Source of the DNA: Bacteroides sp. UBA939
Lineage (GTDB): Bacteria > Bacteroidota > Bacteroidia > Bacteroidales > Bacteroidaceae
Reading direction: 5' to 3'
Length of the DNA: 27,277 bases
NCBI RefSeq assembly: GCF_002293435.1
Contig: NZ_DBDF01000099.1
Location: 1 to 27,277 of the forward strand
The notes beneath the pieces were generated by a model that worked only from the letters and a program-made list of their open reading frames with translations, did not search any database and was not told where the DNA came from. The translations under genes and the position numbers were made by a program. Numbering within the stretch: position 1 is the first letter of the stretch; every line of letters starts with the position of its first letter. Shown here piece after piece: positions 21,632-27,277 of the stretch.

Positions 21632-21796
21632 TTACAAATCTGCTTCTTTTTGTGTTTTTACGTCAACCTTATCTTCCTGTTTTGTTTTACCGGTATGGGT
21701 TACCATTTTCTTTTTGCCATATTTGCGCGCTTTTTCCCAAGCCGCTTTTCGGGCTTCATATTCTTCGTATTGTTTTTCCAAATAGTTGTCTGCCAT
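21632..21796 (-). CDS. Small charged protein of unknown function
   Basis: A 54-aa, lysine- and glutamate-rich, probably helical protein beginning MADNYLEKQYEEYEARKAAWEKARKYGKKK. I do not recognise a domain, although short proteins starting MADNYLE are familiar from Bacteroides genomes. The frame continues upstream to an ATG at 21853, but a -7 box at 21868-21861 places the transcript start near 21854, so the ATG at 21796 is the sensible start. It stands alone between sppA and the divergent HAD-hotdog gene. No signal peptide or membrane segment. Confidence 0.6.
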   Translation of the reverse strand: MADNYLEKQYEEYEARKAAWEKARKYGKKKMVTHTGKTKQEDKVDVKTQKEADL

Positions 21797-21860
21797 AAGA
21801 TTACGCTTTAATAAATTCGTATAAATAATTAAAAAATGCACGGTAACGACCATGCTGTTG

Positions 21861-21868
21861 CAAATTTA
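21861..21868 (-). promoter_or_regulatory. -7 box of the small charged protein gene
   Basis: The minus strand reads TAAATTTG, matching TAnnTTTG. The predicted transcript start near 21854 gives a leader of about 57 nt to the ATG at 21796. Confidence 0.5.
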
Positions 21869-21927
21869 CAATAAATTCCATAAACTTTTTATTTCTTTAT
21901 TTCCTTTCATTAAGTATTTTTTTCGAC

Positions 21928-21935
21928 TACCTTTG
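21928..21935 (+). promoter_or_regulatory. -7 box of the HAD-hotdog gene
   Basis: TACCTTTG matches TAnnTTTG and lies 26 bp before the ATG at 21962, giving a short leader. It faces away from the small-protein promoter across about 60 bp. Confidence 0.6.
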
Positions 21936-21961
21936 CTTCGGAAACTCAAAAACGGTAAGTC

Positions 21962-23194
21962 ATGAAGTATAAATTATTAGTTCTTGATGTAGACGGAACT
22001 TTGCTTGATAGTGAGAAAAAAATCAGTAAACGTACGCTGGCGGCCTTGTTGAAAGTGCAGCAGATGGGAGTGCGTATCGTGTTAGCTTCCGGTAGACCGA
22101 CGTATGGCCTTATGCCTGTCGCTAAAACTTTGGAGTTAGGCAATTATGGAGGCTTTATCTTAGCCTATAATGGCGGACAGATAATCAATGCTCAGAATGG
22201 TGAGCTGTTATTTGAGCGCAGGATAAATCCGGAAATGCTACCTTATCTTGAGAGAAAGGCACGCAAGAACGGTTTCGCCATTTTTACTTATCAAGAAGAT
22301 ACTATTATTACCGATTCGCCTGAAAATGAATACATACGTCTGGAAGCGGAACTCAATGGTTTGAAGATCATTGAAGAAACAGAGTTTTCGATAGCGATAG
22401 ATTTTGCGCCCTGCAAGTGTATGCTTGTTAGTGATAACGAAGAAGCTCTCATTGAGTTGGAAGAACACTGGCGTAGAAGATTAAACGGTGCGTTAGATGT
22501 CTTTCGTTCCGAACCTTACTTCCTTGAGGTTGTACCTTGTTCTATTGACAAGTCGAATACTTTGGGCGTTTTGCTTGAGAAGCTGGGCATCCGTTCGGAG
22601 GAAGTGATTGCTATCGGCGATGGAGTTTGTGATGTTTCTATGATACAGTCTGCGGGTCTGGGCATTGCTATGGGAAATGCGCAGGACTCTGTGAAGATAT
22701 GTGCCGACAGAATTACTGCTTCCAATGATGAGGATGGAGTGGCTGAAGCTGTAGAGAAAGTGATACTTTCTGAAATCCGTCCTGCTGAGATAGAATTAGA
22801 TCAACTTAACCAACGTGCTCGTCATGCCCTGATGGGGAATCTGGGTATTCAGTACACATATATATCCGAAGATAGAGTAGAGGCTACTATGCCGGTGGAT
22901 GAACGTACCCGGCAACCTTTCGGTATTTTGCACGGTGGAGCCAGTCTGGCATTGGCTGAAACGGTTGCCGGACTTGGTTCGATGGTGCTCTGTAAGCCGG
23001 ATGAGATAGTAGTCGGCATGCAAGTCAGCGGGAATCATATTTCTTCCGCACACGAGGGAGATACTGTGCGGGCAGTGGGTACTATAGTGCACAAAGGCCG
23101 TTCATCGCATGTCTGGAATGTGGATGTGTTTACTTCAACGGACAAGTTGGTATCTTCGGTGCGTGTGGTTAATGGTATATTGAAGAAGGGGTAA
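21962..23194 (+). CDS. HAD (Cof-type) phosphatase fused to hotdog acyl-CoA thioesterase
   Basis: A 410-aa two-domain enzyme. Residues 1-265 are a HAD-IIB/Cof phosphatase: LVLDVDGTLLDSEK (nucleophile D9, acid D11), ASGRPTYGL, and EVIAIGDGVCDVSMI with GIAMGNA. Residues 275-410 are a PaaI/YdiI-type hotdog thioesterase: GILHGGASLALAETVAG (H324, catalytic-type E333), then VVGMQVSGNHISSAHEGD and SSHVWNVDVF. This resembles E. coli YdiI/MenI, which hydrolyses 1,4-dihydroxy-2-naphthoyl-CoA in menaquinone synthesis. A MenI role is plausible since Bacteroides makes menaquinone, but no other men gene is in the window. What the phosphatase half does is unknown. It is transcribed alone, convergent with the response regulator 14 bp away. 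Confidence 0.88.
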   Translation: MKYKLLVLDVDGTLLDSEKKISKRTLAALLKVQQMGVRIVLASGRPTYGLMPVAKTLELGNYGGFILAYNGGQIINAQNGELLFERRINPEMLPYLERKARKNGFAIFTYQEDTIITDSPENEYIRLEAELNGLKIIEETEFSIAIDFAPCKCMLVSDNEEALIELEEHWRRRLNGALDVFRSEPYFLEVVPCSIDKSNTLGVLLEKLGIRSEEVIAIGDGVCDVSMIQSAGLGIAMGNAQDSVKICADRITASNDEDGVAEAVEKVILSEIRPAEIELDQLNQRARHALMGNLGIQYTYISEDRVEATMPVDERTRQPFGILHGGASLALAETVAGLGSMVLCKPDEIVVGMQVSGNHISSAHEGDTVRAVGTIVHKGRSSHVWNVDVFTSTDKLVSSVRVVNGILKKG

Positions 23195-23208
23195 TCAAAC
23201 TTACAGAT

Positions 23209-23829
23209 TTACCAAATCAATTTCATTTCATACCCTTTCTTTACAGCTTCGGGGGTGTTTTTAGCGTTGAGTTTGATAAGTAGGTTGCGGCGATAAGTGC
23301 GAACGGTTTCTTCGTCCCGACAAATATGATTGGCTATTTCCTTCGAGGTATAACCTTCGGCAATATACTTCAGAACTTCCTTTTCACGATTACCGAGCCA
23401 TACAATATCTTCGTTTCTTTTCTCTTTCAATAACAAGTCTATTTCTTCACAAAGAAATTGTTCTCCCCGGCCTACTGTTTCGATTCCCGCAAGCATTTCT
23501 TCACTTTCGGCATTCTTCAGGATATAACCCAGTGCACCGTTATGCAAGGCTCGTTTGGCTATGCTAAATTCTTTGTATGTGGTCAGCATTACAACTTTTA
23601 ATTCTGAATATGTTTTCATTATCTCGGCACAAAAATCTATCCCGTCGCCATCGGACAAGCCGATATCCAGCAACAAGATATCGGGAAGGTTTTCCTTCAA
23701 ACCTTTCCGGCATGATTCCAAGTTGTAATAGACATCTGTCACCCGGGTGATACCCGATTCGGATATTAGTTTACTCAGACTTTCTACAACCATTTTATGG
23801 TCATCTACAATTTGTAAGTTCAACATCAT
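23209..23829 (-). CDS. NarL/FixJ-family response regulator
   Basis: DNA-binding regulator of the adjacent kinase. The 206-aa protein has a receiver domain (1-120) with acidic pair D9/D10, phospho-acceptor D55 (ILLLDIGLSDGDG), the T/S at LTTYKE and the lysine in LGYILKNAES. A LuxR-type helix-turn-helix follows at about 145-206: LGNREKEVLKYIAEGYTSKEIANHI. The two first codons are both ATG, so the exact start may be 23826. Only 4 bp separate it from the kinase stop codon, so the pair is co-transcribed. A likely target is the divergent lipoprotein gene upstream of the kinase, through the inverted repeat at 25759-25813. Confidence 0.93.
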   Translation of the reverse strand: MMLNLQIVDDHKMVVESLSKLISESGITRVTDVYYNLESCRKGLKENLPDILLLDIGLSDGDGIDFCAEIMKTYSELKVVMLTTYKEFSIAKRALHNGALGYILKNAESEEMLAGIETVGRGEQFLCEEIDLLLKEKRNEDIVWLGNREKEVLKYIAEGYTSKEIANHICRDEETVRTYRRNLLIKLNAKNTPEAVKKGYEMKLIW

Positions 23830-23833
23830 TCAA

Positions 23834-25705
23834 TCAGTTTAGTTTTTCCGTTTTCAATTCAATCGTTGTTTCCGTTCCGGTACTGGGAGAAGTGACAATA
23901 TCTATTGTTCCGTTGCAGGATGCTACCCTGTCGCGGATGCTTTTCAGCCCAAAACCTCTTACAGCTACTTTTTCATCATAGCCGCAACCATCATCTGAAA
24001 CGGTAAGCGTAACATGTTTTTCATCTTGTACCAACTGTAGGTTAATCTCGTTTGCACCCGAGTGTTTAATGGCATTGTTTATCAATTCGGCAGCACAACA
24101 ATAAACAACAAACTCCAATCGCCCATTGATACGCTTTTCTTCACCGTAAAAATGGAACTTGACGTTCGGAAATTGGGTGGCATAATCTTCCAATGCTATT
24201 TTAATACCGGATTGCAAGGATGTGGGCATTAGGTTATGAGCCGCATCACGGATATCCCGGATACAGTTATCTAATTTGTCGCTTACGTTTTGCAACGTTT
24301 TTGTTTGACTGCTGAGTTCGATTTTCACTGCCGAAAGATTTCCGCTGAGGCGGTCGTGCAAGTCTTGGGCTAAACGTGCCCGTTCCCTCATTTCACCATC
24401 CAACACCGAACGGGTGGCAATCAATTGTTTTTCTTTTCGGGTGTTCCTCTTGGTTTGCCATAATAAGATTATCAAAACAAAAGCTAATAATGCGCCCGAA
24501 ATGCCAAGCCATACATACAGTTCCCGTTCTTTTTCCAACGAGGCAATATGCATTTCTTTCTTTTCGGTTTCGTATTTCACTTCCATTTCCACTAATGTTT
24601 GATGGAAATCCTTACTGGTATAATCCAACATCGCAGTATGGTACTTTTGCAGAAAACGGACGGCCTTCTCTTTGTTGCCTAAGAAGATATTCGTGTAAAC
24701 CAGATTATACAGGATGTTTGTTGAAACAGGCATCATATCCGTAGAAATATTAAGAGAATCAAGTCCCCATGCCTTGAATGCGAATTCTTCAGATTCTTTG
24801 AAGTGCTTTTTTGCCCGGTAAACATTGGATATTATATTTAAGGATGCAACTATTACGCCACGAAAACCAGTTTCTTCGGAGAGGCGTACGCTTTCTTCCG
24901 CATAGCGTAACGCCAAGTCGTAATCCGGAGATTCCTTATGATAACTAATTTGTGCCATAAGCTGCAAATTCATCGCTTCGTACACTTTATGCTTTGTAGC
25001 CCGACTGGCTTCCAACGAGTTTTGCGCATATTGCAATGCCTTATCAAAGTCTTTCCTGTCATTGTAGATTTTACCTAATTGATAATACGCATTCCTTGTG
25101 TAGTAAAGCCGGAACTCTTCTGACTGCTCAGCCAACGAAAGCACTTGTTCAAAATGGGAAATCGCCTTGTCGTAATTATATAAAGAGGTATAAATGGATC
25201 CGATATTAAATAGAATCGACATATTCCGTTGCTTGTCTTCCAATTTCTCGCTGAGTGGAAGAGCTTTCAAAGCGTATTCGAGTGCGGGAAGAAATTTCCC
25301 CCAAGTGGCATAGGTACCAGATATGCTCACATATATTTTTAATTGCTGCTCCTGATTTTCTATCTCTATGGCTACAGCAAGCGCCTTTTCATGATAGATA
25401 AGAGCAGAATCGTACTTTGCATTGTCCGAGTAAGCATATCCGATATATTCGTTAAACCGGGAGATTCTGAGTTTATCATTTTCTTTTTCCGCCAGAGCCA
25501 AACCTTTCCTGGCATAAAAAAGATTCTTTTCTGAATTGAAAGATGAAAAATGGCCTTGGCATATTTTAAGGTATAATTCCATTTGTTCGTCAGCAGTAAT
25601 TTTCTGCGTATTCAATACATTGACTAATGAATCTACGTTCTGTGTTTGCCCAACAGCATTTATAACCGACATCAGCAATAAAAAGAAAAAGGTAATCTGT
25701 TTCAT
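23834..25705 (-). CDS. TPR-containing sensor histidine kinase (HisKA_3 type)
   Basis: A 623-aa membrane kinase. The order is signal peptide (MKQITFFFLLLMSVINAVGQ), then about five to seven tetratricopeptide repeats (roughly 30-380, for example YDKAISHFEQVLSLAEQSEE and FDKALQYAQNSLEAS), so the sensor is periplasmic. A coiled-coil-like stretch follows, then one membrane segment (about 393-415, LGISGALLAFVLIILLWQ). The HisKA_3 dimerisation helix is LAQDLHDRLSGNLSAVKIEL with phospho-histidine H450. The HATPase domain has AELINNAIKHSGA and DDGCGYD with RGFGLKSIRDRV. TPR sensors in Bacteroidota usually need a protein or peptide signal; the ligand is not known here. Operon with the response regulator 4 bp downstream. 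Confidence 0.93.
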   Translation of the reverse strand: MKQITFFFLLLMSVINAVGQTQNVDSLVNVLNTQKITADEQMELYLKICQGHFSSFNSEKNLFYARKGLALAEKENDKLRISRFNEYIGYAYSDNAKYDSALIYHEKALAVAIEIENQEQQLKIYVSISGTYATWGKFLPALEYALKALPLSEKLEDKQRNMSILFNIGSIYTSLYNYDKAISHFEQVLSLAEQSEEFRLYYTRNAYYQLGKIYNDRKDFDKALQYAQNSLEASRATKHKVYEAMNLQLMAQISYHKESPDYDLALRYAEESVRLSEETGFRGVIVASLNIISNVYRAKKHFKESEEFAFKAWGLDSLNISTDMMPVSTNILYNLVYTNIFLGNKEKAVRFLQKYHTAMLDYTSKDFHQTLVEMEVKYETEKKEMHIASLEKERELYVWLGISGALLAFVLIILLWQTKRNTRKEKQLIATRSVLDGEMRERARLAQDLHDRLSGNLSAVKIELSSQTKTLQNVSDKLDNCIRDIRDAAHNLMPTSLQSGIKIALEDYATQFPNVKFHFYGEEKRINGRLEFVVYCCAAELINNAIKHSGANEINLQLVQDEKHVTLTVSDDGCGYDEKVAVRGFGLKSIRDRVASCNGTIDIVTSPSTGTETTIELKTEKLN

Positions 25706-25728
25706 AACCTATCTATAATAAATATTCG

Positions 25729-25736
25729 CAAAGATA
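25729..25736 (-). promoter_or_regulatory. -7 box of the kinase-regulator operon
   Basis: The minus strand reads TATCTTTG, matching TAnnTTTG, 23 bp before the kinase ATG. The left arm of the inverted repeat begins 22 bp further upstream, where a -33 box would lie. A bound protein could therefore block or assist this promoter. Confidence 0.55.
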
Positions 25737-25758
25737 CTTCATTTTCATACTTCTTCCT

Positions 25759-25813
25759 ATCCTCCAAAAGGGTGAATTTAAAGACAGGATGAATTTTCAC
25801 CCTTTTGGAGGAT
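25759..25813. promoter_or_regulatory. 18-bp perfect inverted repeat between divergent promoters (operator candidate)
   Basis: ATCCTCCAAAAGGGTGAA (25759-25776) is perfectly repeated in inverse orientation at 25796-25813, with 19 bp between. The two arm centres are about 37 bp apart, close to 3.5 helical turns. The right arm touches the -33 TTG of the lipoprotein promoter and the left arm covers the -33 region of the kinase promoter. This is a suitable position for a dimeric activator or repressor such as the NarL-type regulator encoded next door. As RNA it would only be a hairpin upstream of both transcripts. Confidence 0.7.
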
Positions 25814-25843
25814 TGACAGATAGCGATATCTCCAATACCTTTG
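25813..25843 (+). promoter_or_regulatory. Promoter of the surface lipoprotein gene
   Basis: TTG at 25813-25815 and TACCTTTG at 25836-25843 are 20 bp apart, a full Bacteroides -33/-7 pair. The predicted leader to the ATG at 25875 is about 25 nt. Confidence 0.75.
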
Positions 25844-25874
25844 TTTTTTTAAAATACAATTCCAATTAAAACAA

Positions 25875-27230
25875 ATGAATATGAATAAGATTTGGTTAAT
25901 CGCTTTAATAAGTATCCTATTGGGTATGGCTTCCTGTTCAAAAGACGACCCTGAAAATGAAATTGTTAATAATGAAACTGTTTATACAGTGACCTTTAAT
26001 TCTGACGGAGGGAGTCCCACACCCAAACTTCAACGTGTGAAAGCCGGGGAAACAGTAACAGCGCCGACCGGTAATCCTGCCAAAGCGGGTTATACTTTTG
26101 TATACTGGTATTTAAACGGAACTACTACCGCTTACAACTTCCAAACCCCTGTAAACGGCAATATAACGCTTTACGCCAAGTGGCAGGCGGAAGGCGGCGG
26201 GGAGGGTGAAAAGACCAATACTTTCAGTGTGTACAATACCGAAACCTGGAACAAAGCGGTGAATGCCATCAAGGCGGGAGGGAACGACAAATCCTATATC
26301 CTTAACGTACAGAGCAGGGTTATCGTACCACCTACGATCAGAGTGACGGAAGATCTACCATCTACCTACACTTTCGGCGGCGTAGAGAATCTTACGATTA
26401 CCTTGCAGGGTAGCGGAACCCTCGACCTCTCCGGCGATGGATTCCTGATATGTCTTTCCGGTAATGGAGATACGAGACAGAAACTCGTTATTGACGGTCC
26501 TATCCTGCAAGGCTGGCGGGATAATGAAGGTCCGCTGCTGTTTCTCAAACACGCCGACCTGGAATTGAAAGACGGAAAAATTACCGGGAATTTCAATTCC
26601 GGCATTGAATTGCAAGCCGGAGGAGCTGTGTATATTAAAGATGGCAGTACCTTCGCCATGTCTGGCGGGGAGATTAGCGGCAATGTCTGTGGAAAATACG
26701 TCTCCTGTAATGGTGGCGGAGTATTTATCAGCCGTAGTACTTTCAATATGTCGGGCGGGGAAATCAGTGGCAACACCTGCGGACAAAACACTTATGGAGA
26801 TGGCGGCGGAGTGTACATGTCTTCCGGTACATTCAACATGTCGGGAGGAACGATTAGCCGAAACTCCAGTGGAGGTGTCGGTGGCGGCGTGTCTATTGGA
26901 AGCGGTACTTTTGCCATGACTGGCGGGGTCATCAAAGGAAATGTAGCTGACAATTCCAATGCTCTTGGCGGTGGTGTAAATGTTCATACCCAGGGGCGCT
27001 TCGTTAAGACAGGAGGAATCATTTACGGTTCAGATGCTGAAGATGCCGACCAAAACAAATGCGTTTTTCGAAGTAACGTGCATAACAGTAACGGGACCGT
27101 AGTATTTGCCGACGTGAACGCTACGGTCGGCGATGCGGACGACAAGCACCGTGAAATTACTCTCGGCGAAACGGACAACATAAGCACTGACAGCGATGCC
27201 GGCTGGCTGATAGGATATAAGGCACCCTAA
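25875..27230 (+). CDS. Surface lipoprotein with InlB B-repeat and Gly-rich beta-helix
   Basis: A 451-aa lipoprotein. The lipobox LLGMASC puts the acylated cysteine at C21. It is followed by SKDDPEN, a K-D-D sequence of the type that sends Bacteroidota lipoproteins to the outer face of the outer membrane. Residues about 37-105 are one Listeria-Bacteroides (InlB B-type) repeat: YTVTFNSDGGSPTPKLQRV, ending ITLYAKW. After a Gly-rich linker, residues about 250-390 hold four or more 26-29-residue coils of the form GGGVYMSSGTFNMSGGTISRN, the pattern of a right-handed parallel beta-helix seen in autotransporter-like adhesins and polysaccharide-acting proteins. No enzymatic residues are recognisable. 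It is divergent from the kinase/regulator pair. An in-frame ATG at 25881 is an alternative start. It could be an adhesin or a glycan-binding protein. Confidence 0.85.
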   Translation: MNMNKIWLIALISILLGMASCSKDDPENEIVNNETVYTVTFNSDGGSPTPKLQRVKAGETVTAPTGNPAKAGYTFVYWYLNGTTTAYNFQTPVNGNITLYAKWQAEGGGEGEKTNTFSVYNTETWNKAVNAIKAGGNDKSYILNVQSRVIVPPTIRVTEDLPSTYTFGGVENLTITLQGSGTLDLSGDGFLICLSGNGDTRQKLVIDGPILQGWRDNEGPLLFLKHADLELKDGKITGNFNSGIELQAGGAVYIKDGSTFAMSGGEISGNVCGKYVSCNGGGVFISRSTFNMSGGEISGNTCGQNTYGDGGGVYMSSGTFNMSGGTISRNSSGGVGGGVSIGSGTFAMTGGVIKGNVADNSNALGGGVNVHTQGRFVKTGGIIYGSDAEDADQNKCVFRSNVHNSNGTVVFADVNATVGDADDKHREITLGETDNISTDSDAGWLIGYKAP

Positions 27231-27277
27231 CCTGCATTATTCATACCGCAGGAGTTAAGGGGATTGTCATTTTGTCA
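27231..27277. other. Window end, no gene resolved
   Basis: Forty-seven bases follow the lipoprotein stop. A weak stem CCTGC...GCAGG (27231-27252) is present without a T-tract, so termination is not supported. Confidence 0.3.

Noticed and set aside
25759..25813. Invertible (phase-variable) promoter
   Set aside because: Inverted repeats flank only 19 bp that contain no promoter, and no recombinase gene is adjacent. An operator is the simpler reading.

Overview
The window looks like the chromosome of a Bacteroides-type gut bacterium (Bacteroidota). Evidence: A+T-leaning intergenic DNA; at least eight start-proximal matches to the Bacteroides -7 box TAnnTTTG; little Shine-Dalgarno signal; an STN plus carboxypeptidase-regulatory-domain TonB receptor; a eukaryote-like GT3 glycogen synthase; a TPR histidine kinase; and a lipoprotein with a K-D-D type surface-export signal. 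Species is not determinable by eye.

Layout. 1-1340 is a gene-free region that contains three successive, unrelated tandem arrays (343-452, 518-649, 668-777), every one with an exact 22-bp period and palindromic or strand-flipped units. They are followed by a C/T-rich inverted repeat and a 34-nt alternating purine-pyrimidine tract. 1386-5646 is a two-gene glycogen operon: GT3 glycogen synthase and GT35 alpha-glucan phosphorylase, closed by a strong terminator at 5671-5716. 5722-12239 (minus) is an AddAB-like recombination nuclease-helicase pair. Its genes are separated by a long imperfect hairpin, and the AddA protein carries an 18-bp-period tandem-repeat insert. 12474-13235 is a TSUP-family transporter. 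13261-15891 (minus) is a TonB-dependent receptor with an STN signalling domain. Upstream of it lies a broken ECF sigma-factor remnant (16149-16385) and a leader with mutually exclusive hairpins. tRNA-Phe(GAA) follows with its own promoter and terminator.

16763-21522 (minus) is an operon sppA - lpxK - purine nucleoside phosphorylase - thiL, mixing envelope and cofactor/nucleotide functions. A 54-aa charged small protein and, divergently, a HAD phosphatase/hotdog thioesterase fusion follow. The last part is a two-component system (TPR histidine kinase and NarL-type regulator, minus strand). It is transcribed divergently from a surface lipoprotein with one InlB-type B-repeat and a glycine-rich beta-helix. 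An 18-bp perfect inverted repeat sits between the two promoters and touches the -33 box of the lipoprotein gene, so the lipoprotein is a good candidate target of the regulator.

Most striking for follow-up: the triple 22-bp array region, the decayed sigma factor beside an STN TonB receptor with its switch-like leader, and the kinase/regulator-operator-adhesin-like module. All alignments and counts were done by eye; family assignments rest on recognised motifs, not database searches.
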